Part shown: positions 6,887 through 13,930 of the stretch, in pieces
Numbering within the stretch: the stretch's first letter is position 1
How the letters are laid out: each line of letters begins with the position of its first letter
Assembly: GCA_031260015.1 (NCBI GenBank)
Contig: JAIRKR010000020.1
Coordinates: forward strand, 1-15,177
DNA: 15,177 nt
DNA from: Puniceicoccales bacterium
GTDB lineage: Bacteria > Verrucomicrobiota > Verrucomicrobiia > Opitutales > UBA9783
Direction of reading: 5' to 3'
Translations under genes and position numbers: made by a program
Notes under the pieces: model-generated
The model's input: the letters and a program-made list of their open reading frames with translations, nothing else
Database searches by the model: none
What the model was told of the DNA's origin: nothing

Positions 6887-9292
6887 TTACTTTTCTTTGC
6901 CTTTTTGAGGAATTCTCATGGCATAGAATGAGCGATAAACAAATACAAATGCTACACCAAGTAAAATCCAGCCAACTGTAGAGGCCATCTCTTTAAAGGA
7001 TTCGCTAATGGCGATTTCCATTGCCAAAAGGCCAAACAGTGTTGTGAATTTAATGATGGGGTTCATGGCGACGGACGAAGTATCTTTGAATGGATCGCCG
7101 ACCGTATCGCCGACCACGGTTGCGGCGTGGAGGTCCGTTCCTTTTTCCTTCAAATCGCATTCGACGATTTTTTTCGCATTGTCCCAGCAACTACCTGCGT
7201 TGGACATAAACAGTGCCTGAAAGAGTCCAAAGAGTGCAATGCCAATTAAGTAACTCACGAAAAATGATACCGAGTCGTTATTGACAATGGGTGCCGATAG
7301 GCAGGCCAATGATAAAGCAAACGCAAACAGGGCGACAAAGATATTCCCCATACCCTTTTGGGCATATTGCGTACAGATTTTAACAACTTCTTTGGAGTTT
7401 GCTAAATTGGCAGATTTTTCATCTTTTTCACCTAATTTTATGTGATTTCTAATAAATTCAACTGCCCTATAGGCGCCCGTCGTAACGGCTTGCAAAGAAG
7501 CTCCAGAAAACCAATAGATAACGGCGCCTCCCGTAAGCAATCCCAGGATCGTGTAAGGATTGAGCACATTGAGTACCGTTTCCGGTTGGATACCTAGTGT
7601 ATTTTTAATGACCAGAATTAAAGAGAATATCATGGTGGTTGCACCCACAACCGCCGTACCGATGAGAACCGGTTTTGAGGTTGCTTTAAAGGTATTCCCT
7701 GCACCATCATTGGCTTCAAGATAGTCTTTGGCGATATCGAAATTGGGTTTAAATCCATACTCTTTTTGAATTTCTTCCACGATGTTGGGAGTTTCTTCAA
7801 TGAGGGACAATTCGTAGATCGATTGCGCATTATCCGTAACCGGACCGTAGGAATCAACGGCAATGGTTACGGGGCCCATGCCTAAAAATCCGAATGCAAC
7901 CAATCCAAAAGCAAATACAGATGGATAAATCATGGCAGCCTCCGGAATAAATGTGCTTGCAAAATAAGCCAAGCCCATGAGGAATACGATGACCATGCCT
8001 GTCCAAAATGCAGAAAAATTGCCCGATACAAGACCTGACAAAATCGTTAACGATGGTCCACCTTCGCGGGATGCGGTTACCACTTCCTCCGTATGCTTAG
8101 CTTTGGGAGAAGTAAATATCTTTGTGAATTCTGGGATAAGAGCAGATCCCAAGGTACCACACGAAATAATCAATGAGAGCGTAAGCCACAGATTGTTTTC
8201 CAATTGATTGAGCAGGAAGTAACTGACACCAAATGTCATTATGATGGACAGAATAGACGTCAACCAGACAAGATTTGTGAGCGGCTTTTCGCAGTCGAAT
8301 TTTTTTGTATTTTGGGCGTACGATTTGGAGATGGATCCGTTAATCCAATAGGCAATGACGGAAGTGGCAATCATTAAAAATCGCATGGTGAAGATCCATG
8401 TGAGAAGTTGTACCTGATGTTCAAGGTTTACGCCCAATAAAATAAAACTTACCAAAGCAACACCCGTTACCCCGTAGGTTTCAAATCCATCCGCCGTAGG
8501 TCCAATGGAGTCCCCTGCATTGTCTCCGGTACAGTCGGCGATGACACCCGGATTTCTGGGATCATCTTCCTTAATTTTAAATTGGATTTTCATTAGGTCG
8601 GAACCGATATCGGCTATTTTTGTAAAAATGCCGCCCGCAACGCGCAGCGCAGACGCGCCCAAACTCTCTCCGATGGCAAAACCTACAAAGCAGGCTCCCG
8701 CAATATGACCGGGAATAAAGAGCAGAATTGCCAGCATCATAATTAATTCCACCGAAACGAGTAAGACACCGATACTCATGCCCGCTTTAAGTGGGATATT
8801 CAGTAAATTTAAAGGATCTCCTTTGAGAGAAGCAAAGGCCGTGCGTGCATTGGCTAAAGTGTTCATGCGAATACCAAACCACGCAACAAAGTAGGAGCCC
8901 ATGATACCGATCACGGACCAGGCTAGAATGATAGCCACGTTGGTGGTCTCCATTTTTTGTAGGTAACCAAAGTAGAATGCAATGCACAATCCAATTAAAA
9001 TTTCCAAAAGAACAAGAAATTTGCCCTGTTGAATAAGGTACGTTTTGCAGGTTTCAAAAATGGTATTTCCGACATCTGCCATCTTTTTATGAACTTCTAA
9101 TTTTTGGATTTTTGAAAATTCAAGAAACCCAAAAATGACACCGATGACAGAAATGAAGAGTCCCACAAGCAAAAGCGTATAATTGCCTGGACTTGCCTGC
9201 CGGATGTCCGGAACGATTAAGTCGGCTTCACCGGCAAAAACACTTAGACTGCCGAGTAGAAATCCGACGAGAGGAAGTAAGAATCTTTTCAT
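6887..9292 (-). CDS. hppA: Membrane-bound ion-translocating pyrophosphatase, divergent type
   Basis: An integral membrane pyrophosphatase of 801 residues that couples PPi hydrolysis to Na+ or H+ export, with many (about 16) membrane spans. Start chosen at the ATG at 9290-9292 (MKRFLLPLVGFLL...), because GAGG lies five bases upstream and the protein then begins with a signal-like hydrophobic helix; the in-frame ATG at 9313 has no ribosome binding site. Active-site motifs (801 numbering): EDDPRNPGVIAD (about 242-253) and GDNAGD; ADGFETYGVT with the TM6 gating Glu in the 'FE' position usual for Na+ pumps; DSYGPVTDNAQSI (about 480-492); GNTFKA (532-537); DNAKK (704-708); and GDTVGDPFKDT (728-738). 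Lys in GNTFKA occupies the site where K+-dependent enzymes have Ala, so K+ independence is suggested. The usual DVGADLVGKVE segment is replaced by DIGSDLMKIQFKIKE, marking a divergent subfamily. It is monocistronic between a shared terminator and a divergent spacer. Confidence 0.95.
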   Translation of the reverse strand: MKRFLLPLVGFLLGSLSVFAGEADLIVPDIRQASPGNYTLLLVGLFISVIGVIFGFLEFSKIQKLEVHKKMADVGNTIFETCKTYLIQQGKFLVLLEILIGLCIAFYFGYLQKMETTNVAIILAWSVIGIMGSYFVAWFGIRMNTLANARTAFASLKGDPLNLLNIPLKAGMSIGVLLVSVELIMMLAILLFIPGHIAGACFVGFAIGESLGASALRVAGGIFTKIADIGSDLMKIQFKIKEDDPRNPGVIADCTGDNAGDSIGPTADGFETYGVTGVALVSFILLGVNLEHQVQLLTWIFTMRFLMIATSVIAYWINGSISKSYAQNTKKFDCEKPLTNLVWLTSILSIIMTFGVSYFLLNQLENNLWLTLSLIISCGTLGSALIPEFTKIFTSPKAKHTEEVVTASREGGPSLTILSGLVSGNFSAFWTGMVIVFLMGLAYFASTFIPEAAMIYPSVFAFGLVAFGFLGMGPVTIAVDSYGPVTDNAQSIYELSLIEETPNIVEEIQKEYGFKPNFDIAKDYLEANDGAGNTFKATSKPVLIGTAVVGATTMIFSLILVIKNTLGIQPETVLNVLNPYTILGLLTGGAVIYWFSGASLQAVTTGAYRAVEFIRNHIKLGEKDEKSANLANSKEVVKICTQYAQKGMGNIFVALFAFALSLACLSAPIVNNDSVSFFVSYLIGIALFGLFQALFMSNAGSCWDNAKKIVECDLKEKGTDLHAATVVGDTVGDPFKDTSSVAMNPIIKFTTLFGLLAMEIAISESFKEMASTVGWILLGVAFVFVYRSFYAMRIPQKGKEK

Positions 9293-9297
9293 AAAAA

Positions 9298-9301
9298 CCT
9301 C
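9298..9301 (-). promoter_or_regulatory. Ribosome binding site that decides the hppA start
   Basis: On the minus strand, GAGG followed by five T residues precedes the ATG at 9292. It lies inside the longer reading frame that begins at 9313, and so argues for the downstream start and a protein seven residues shorter. Confidence 0.65.
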
Positions 9302-9561
9302 GATTTTTTCCATGTTAGATTAGCATTATTTTTTTAATAAAACTACCCGTAGCTTTTATCCATCACTAGGAGCATTTTGATAATGTTAGCGTTAGAGAAA
9401 AATTTTTTCAAGCTAAAAGTTTTAAAAATTGTGACGAATCGCAGATGATTTGTTTGCTAACCTGCTTTTTTACTGTGGCGTGTAAAATTATGGGGTCATA
9501 GGATTAGTATCCCAAAGAGTCTGTTTTTTAGTGTTGCCATTGTTAGAAGTGGTCCATTTGA

Positions 9562-10356
9562 ATGATTGGTATGCAGTTGTCAGACAGTGAAAAAAATGAT
9601 GAAAAAGTCTGGTATCAAAAGCAATCTTTGAAAAATACAAGCAGTTGTCGTTTTTCCATGGAGACTTTCCCAAAATACTTGCAAAAACCATACCGTGTCT
9701 ATGAGACAATGATATGCCGCTGCGGATCTTCACTACAGAGACCTATCCAAGTACTTGACCTTTGTTGTGGCATGGGAGAATTTACATTTCTTATTGCAGA
9801 ACTGACCCATGGGACAGTATTTGGCGTTGATTATTCACCGGAAAGTATTCAGGTCGCCGTTAAGGAACTAGAAAAAAGACAACTTACGAACCTCCGCTTT
9901 GAGGTGGGTGATGTAGAACAGTGTCAGTTTGAAGATGGATTTTTCGACATGATTTGTATGTCGGGGGGCTTATCGTATTTAAACCTTGATGTCGTGTTGG
10001 AAAAAATATGCCGTTGGCTCAAACCGGACGGCGCCTTTATCATAGTAGATACCTACGGACATAACCCTCTATTCAACTTAAAGCGTCAGCTTAATTACTG
10101 GTTTCGTTACACCACTAAACAAACCGCTGCAGGTATTCCTAAAAAACCAACATTGGATAAAATACGATCTCGTTTTCAATCGTTTGAAATCGAATACTGT
10201 GGTACGTTTGCATTTATGGGACCGTTTTTAAGGTATTTGATTGGAGAAACTTACACGGCCAAGTTAGTGGATAAGTTGGATGAGATATTCTCCTCTTTCA
10301 AAAAATATGCTTTTAAGTTTGTCTTCTGTGCCCAAGGTCCTAAAGTGCAAAAATAA
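9562..10356 (+). CDS. SAM-dependent methyltransferase (class I, Methyltransf_11/25 type)
   Basis: A 264-residue Rossmann-fold methyltransferase. SAM-binding motif I is VLDLCCGMGEFTF (residues 64-76). The acidic end of strand 2 is in FGVDYSPES (D90), motif II/III is VGDVEQCQFEDGFFDMICM (about 115-133), and the later strand is CRWLKPDGAFIIVDTYG. The C-terminal third (KRQLNYWFRYTT through YLIGETYTAKLVDKLDEIF) is basic and aromatic and probably shapes the acceptor site. As first gene of the glycan operon it likely methylates a sugar, nucleotide sugar or lipid-linked glycan intermediate; the acceptor cannot be deduced. A second ATG at 9571 is an equally possible start, since neither has a clear Shine-Dalgarno sequence. 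Its stop is one base before the aminotransferase start. Confidence 0.85.
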   Translation: MIGMQLSDSEKNDEKVWYQKQSLKNTSSCRFSMETFPKYLQKPYRVYETMICRCGSSLQRPIQVLDLCCGMGEFTFLIAELTHGTVFGVDYSPESIQVAVKELEKRQLTNLRFEVGDVEQCQFEDGFFDMICMSGGLSYLNLDVVLEKICRWLKPDGAFIIVDTYGHNPLFNLKRQLNYWFRYTTKQTAAGIPKKPTLDKIRSRFQSFEIEYCGTFAFMGPFLRYLIGETYTAKLVDKLDEIFSSFKKYAFKFVFCAQGPKVQK

Positions 10357-10357
10357 T

Positions 10358-11476
10358 ATGGAAATTCCTTATTTTCGCTACGATTTTCTGTACAATGAGT
10401 TTAAGGTCGACGTCGATCGGGCATTGCAATCCGTTTTAAATAGGGGAGCTTTCATTATGCAAGATGAACTCAAAGATTTCGAGCAAGCAATTGCCGATTT
10501 TACGGGTGCGAAATACGCCATCGGTGTGGGGAATGGAACCGACAGTCTTATTTTAATGCTGAAGGCATGTGGGATTGGCAGAGGTGATGAAGTGATCATG
10601 GCTTCGCATACCTTTGTTGCAACGGCTACGGCGGCAAATTGGTTGGGAGCCATTCCAGTTTTAGTGGATTGCGGCGATGATCATTTGATGGACGTTAGCA
10701 AGGTGGAAGCTGCAATTACACCGAGAACAAAAGCTATTATGCCAACTCAATTAAACGGTCGTACGTGCGAAATGGATCATTTGCAAACGATTGCCGACAA
10801 ATATCATTTGGTAATTTTGGAGGATGCGGCTCAAGCTTTGGGATCCAAATATTTAAATCGGTGTGCGGGTACATGGGGGAAGGCGGGATCCATCAGTTTT
10901 TATCCCGCAAAGGTTTTAGGCTGTTTTGGCGATGGAGGCATTGTTTTAACCGATGACCCGATTATTTACCAGGCGATTTTGTGTATGCGAGATCATGGAC
11001 GCGATCCCAAAACAAATCAAGTTTGTATGTGGGGGATTAATTCTCGTTTGGACAATGTGCAGGCGGCCGTTTTGTTGGCTAAATTTAAACATTATTCGCA
11101 AACAATGCAACATCGTCGTGAAATTGGGCAACGGTACTGCGACAGATTGACTTCAATACCCGAGATTACTTTACCCACGGCTCCCAACGTTGATACCAGG
11201 CATTTTGATATTTACCAAAATTTTGAAATTGAAGCCGAGAATAGAGATGCGTTGAGAGATTTCCTTAAAAAACGTGGTATTGGGACAATTATTCAATGGG
11301 GCGGATGTGCCTTACATCAGATCAAGGCATTGGCAAAGGATATGCATTTTGACATTTCTCACTTACCTCGGACGGAATTGTTATTCAAACGCTGTTTTAT
11401 GCTTCCCTTGAATACGTCTGTTACCGACGATGAAGTGGATTACATTTGCGAAATGATAAGTAAATTTTATAGATGA
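10358..11476 (+). CDS. DegT/DnrJ/EryC1/StrS-family PLP aminotransferase (sugar aminotransferase)
   Basis: A 372-residue fold-type I aminotransferase that typically uses glutamate to aminate a keto-sugar, usually nucleotide-linked. Landmarks: GNGTDSL (59-65) for phosphate binding, ASHTFVATA (82-90), EDAAQALGS (155-163) with D156 against the PLP ring nitrogen, and SISFYPAKVLGCFGDGG with the Schiff-base lysine at K185. The C-terminal domain carries FDIYQNFEIEAENRDALRDF and GIGTIIQWGG, a recognisable subgroup pattern in place of the more usual HxYHxYV and HYP motifs, so the substrate may differ from common 4-keto-hexose enzymes. The start at 10358 is chosen because it gives the conserved MEIPYFRYDF beginning and lies one base after the methyltransferase stop; an upstream in-frame start would lie inside that gene. 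It overlaps the next gene by ATGA. Confidence 0.92.
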   Translation: MEIPYFRYDFLYNEFKVDVDRALQSVLNRGAFIMQDELKDFEQAIADFTGAKYAIGVGNGTDSLILMLKACGIGRGDEVIMASHTFVATATAANWLGAIPVLVDCGDDHLMDVSKVEAAITPRTKAIMPTQLNGRTCEMDHLQTIADKYHLVILEDAAQALGSKYLNRCAGTWGKAGSISFYPAKVLGCFGDGGIVLTDDPIIYQAILCMRDHGRDPKTNQVCMWGINSRLDNVQAAVLLAKFKHYSQTMQHRREIGQRYCDRLTSIPEITLPTAPNVDTRHFDIYQNFEIEAENRDALRDFLKKRGIGTIIQWGGCALHQIKALAKDMHFDISHLPRTELLFKRCFMLPLNTSVTDDEVDYICEMISKFYR

Positions 11477-12285
11477 TCCAAAAAGATCCAGTAGCACTGT
11501 CGAAAAAAGTTCGCCTTCATGCTTTAGCGATGATTCGTGATGCAAAATCATCACACATTGGCAGTAATTTTTCAATAGCAGATATTTTATCTGTGTTGTA
11601 TGGAAAAATTTTAAACATCGATCCGAAGCAACCTAAAAAGGAAGATCGTGACCGATTTTTACTGAGTAAAGGACATGCAACGGCTATTTTGTATGCCATT
11701 TTAGCAGAATGTGGATTTTTTCCTGTGCATGAACTGAAGACATTTTATCAAGCGGGGTCCTTATTTTTGGGACATACAAACTGCAAGGTTTATGGCATTG
11801 AATTTTCAACGGGGAGTTTGGGGCACGCTCTAAGCGTAGCTGCAGGCATTGCTTTGGCCGCACAATGGCGCAAGAAAGTTTTTCGAACGTTTGTATTATT
11901 GTCGGACGGTGAATGTGACGAAGGATCCAATTGGGAGGCTATTTTGTTTGCGGCACATCATCGGTTGGGTAATTTAACGGTGATTGTTGATTACAACAAA
12001 ATTCAGAGTTTGGATACCATTGCCAATACGTTAGCCTTAGAACCCTTTAGAGCCAAATGGGAAGCCTTTGGATGGGAAGTGTTGGAATGCGATGGACACA
12101 ATCCTGAACAATTGGAACGGTGCTTAAAAGATGGTTTTAAAGATAAACATCATCCGCATGTTTTAATTGCCCATACGGTGAAAGGGAAGGGTGTTTCGTT
12201 TATGGAAAATACCGTGTTATGGCATTATCGTTCTCCACAGGGTGAAGAATATGAAGCAGCAAAGGATGAATTAAGATATGCGTGA
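11473..12285 (+). CDS. Transketolase, N-terminal (ThDP pyrophosphate-binding) subunit
   Basis: A 270-residue separate N-terminal half of a transketolase-like enzyme, which together with the next gene moves a two-carbon ketol unit between sugars using thiamine diphosphate. Visible motifs: SSHIGS with H28, LLSKGHAT (63-70), FSTGSLGHALS (111-121), the ThDP/Mg2+ motif SDGECDEGSNWEA (144-156, with Ser in place of the first Gly of the classical GDG), and VDYNKIQ (172-178). The length matches split transketolase alpha subunits. It overlaps the aminotransferase by four bases (ATGA) and the C subunit by eight, so it is co-translated with both. Split transketolases occur in sugar catabolism (for example apulose-4-phosphate transketolase) and in surface-glycan loci; the neighbours point to biosynthesis. 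The exact donor and acceptor are unknown. Confidence 0.92.
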   Translation: MIQKDPVALSKKVRLHALAMIRDAKSSHIGSNFSIADILSVLYGKILNIDPKQPKKEDRDRFLLSKGHATAILYAILAECGFFPVHELKTFYQAGSLFLGHTNCKVYGIEFSTGSLGHALSVAAGIALAAQWRKKVFRTFVLLSDGECDEGSNWEAILFAAHHRLGNLTVIVDYNKIQSLDTIANTLALEPFRAKWEAFGWEVLECDGHNPEQLERCLKDGFKDKHHPHVLIAHTVKGKGVSFMENTVLWHYRSPQGEEYEAAKDELRYA

Positions 12286-13192
12286 CATTTTTATAGATTT
12301 GTTGCGGCAGAAGGCACTTAAGGATCCGCGTATCGTCCTTATTACTGGGGATTTGGGATTTGGTGTTTTGGATCGTTATCGAGCAGAACTACCTCATCAA
12401 TTTATCAATGCAGGTATTGCCGAACAGAACATGACAGGATTGGCTACCGGCTTAGCATTGGAGGGCTATAGAGTGTTCACATACTCCATTGGAAACTTTT
12501 GCAGTTTACGGTGCTTGGAGCAAATTCGCAACGACGTATGTTTGCATAATGCGAATGTAAAAATTATTTCCATAGGTAGTGGTTTGGGATATGGAGCCTT
12601 GGGCATGAGTCACCACGCCACGGAAGATGTATCTATTTTGAGGGCACTGCCTAATTTGCGTGTCTACAGTCCTTCTGATTTATCGGAAGTCCAGGTACTC
12701 ATTGAGGCATTAATGTCTTATGAGGGGCCTGCTTATGTTCGCTTAGGGAAAGTAGCTTTGGATCCTAACGACGTACGCACAGTAGCTATTAATGGTTGTA
12801 ATTGTTGGAGAAAGGCCCACTTAAATGTTCCGTGTATACTTTTAACACATGGGACAACGGCGACTTTAGCTCAATCAGTTTGCGAGCAGATACCATTCGA
12901 TTGCGAAGTTTATACAATTCCATGCATTAAACCGTTACCAGAAAACGCATTGTATACTCTTTTGAAAGGTAAACGTCTTATAGTGACCATTGAAGAACAT
13001 ACATTGTTAGGAGGCTTTGGCAGTGCGATTGGTGAGTATTTATTGGATAAGGGGATAACCGTACCCTTATACCGCTTTGGTTTGCCCGATCAATTTATTA
13101 CTGTTGGCGGTACGTCGGATGAACTTCGGCGATTGTGTGGCCTTGAAGCTTCAAACATTGTCGCAACAATTCAACGCAGGTTCCAACAATGA
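12278..13192 (+). CDS. Transketolase, C-terminal (pyrimidine-binding) subunit
   Basis: A 304-residue partner of the preceding gene. It supplies the transketolase pyrimidine-binding and C-terminal domains. Landmarks: TGDLGFG (23-29), NAGIAEQNMTGLATGLA with the cofactor-activating Glu (E49), the SIGNF and QIRNDVCLHN region (70-91), GLGYGALGMSHHATEDVSILRALPNL (102-127) with the two active-site histidines, SPSD, and the C-terminal IEEHTLLGGFGSAIGE block. The active site would form at the interface of the two subunits, as in full-length transketolase dimers. The frame overlaps the N subunit by eight bases and the sugar transferase by ATGA. Alternatives within the superfamily, such as DXP synthase or pyruvate dehydrogenase E1-beta, are less likely given the H-H-A-T-E-D motif and the matched N half. 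Confidence 0.92.
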   Translation: MRDIFIDLLRQKALKDPRIVLITGDLGFGVLDRYRAELPHQFINAGIAEQNMTGLATGLALEGYRVFTYSIGNFCSLRCLEQIRNDVCLHNANVKIISIGSGLGYGALGMSHHATEDVSILRALPNLRVYSPSDLSEVQVLIEALMSYEGPAYVRLGKVALDPNDVRTVAINGCNCWRKAHLNVPCILLTHGTTATLAQSVCEQIPFDCEVYTIPCIKPLPENALYTLLKGKRLIVTIEEHTLLGGFGSAIGEYLLDKGITVPLYRFGLPDQFITVGGTSDELRRLCGLEASNIVATIQRRFQQ

Positions 13193-13926
13193 TTTTGGTG
13201 CATCGTATTTGTGGATGGATTTGTAGCATAACGATGGGTGTTATTTGTCTACCGATTGTTTTATTGTTTGCAAGTTGCATTTTTCTGTACGATCGGAAGA
13301 ATCCATTTTATGTGGCACCGCGTGTCGGTAAGCATGGGAAACTGTTCAATATGATTAAATTGCGTTCGATGGTTGCCGATGCCTATAGGTACCAAATAGA
13401 TTCAACCGCCAACGATGATCCACGGATTACACCCATAGGAAAATGGGTGCGTCGATTTAAAGTGGATGAGTTAGCTCAAATTATTAATGTTATCAAAGGA
13501 GACATGAATTGGGTAGGACCTAGACCGCAAGTTCCTATCGAGGTCAATCGTTATACGAATGTTGAAAAAGGTATATTGACCATTAAGCCTGGCATCACCG
13601 ATTTAGCTTCCATCGTGTTTTCGGATGAAGGTGAAATTCTCGAAGGAGCCACGAACCCGGACCTTTTATACGCACAGATAGAACGTCCATGGAAGTCACG
13701 TTTGGCGCTTCTATACATACAACACGCTTCTTTATGGCTTGACATTCGATTAATTTTCTTTACGTTTACCAATTCATTTGCCAGATCATGGACCTTAAAA
13801 CATTTATCCGCTATTGTCAAAATGTGGCCCTCTGATATCCCTAACTTATATCAAATTGTTTTGCGAAAACAACCTTTGCAGCCTTATCCTATTCCGGGAT
13901 GCAGTGATGTGGTTGTAGATTTGTAA
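13189..13926 (+). CDS. Polyprenyl-phosphate sugar-1-phosphate transferase (monotopic, PglC/WcaJ C-terminal type)
   Basis: A 245-residue bacterial sugar transferase that moves a sugar-1-phosphate from a nucleotide sugar to undecaprenyl phosphate at the cytoplasmic face of the inner membrane, starting a lipid-linked glycan. A single hydrophobic segment (about 9-34, with Pro22 as the break of a re-entrant helix) precedes the catalytic core. Next come FNMIKLRSMVADA (53-65), DDPRITPIGKWVRRFKVDELAQIINVIKGDMNWVGPRPQ (76-114) with the Asp-Glu catalytic pair at D93/E94, and KPGITDLASI. It is the short form lacking the four-span N-terminal domain of WcaJ. A tail of about 60 residues after the core (including WPSDIPNLYQIVLRKQ) is longer than in PglC. 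It starts by ATGA overlap with the transketolase C gene. The sugar specificity cannot be read from the sequence. Confidence 0.93.
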   Translation: MILVHRICGWICSITMGVICLPIVLLFASCIFLYDRKNPFYVAPRVGKHGKLFNMIKLRSMVADAYRYQIDSTANDDPRITPIGKWVRRFKVDELAQIINVIKGDMNWVGPRPQVPIEVNRYTNVEKGILTIKPGITDLASIVFSDEGEILEGATNPDLLYAQIERPWKSRLALLYIQHASLWLDIRLIFFTFTNSFARSWTLKHLSAIVKMWPSDIPNLYQIVLRKQPLQPYPIPGCSDVVVDL

Positions 13927-13930
13927 AATT

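Noticed and set aside
10280..10357. Longer aminotransferase start inside the methyltransferase gene
   Set aside because: The added 26 residues do not resemble the family, and the ATG at 10358 sits one base after the upstream stop and gives the family-typical N terminus.
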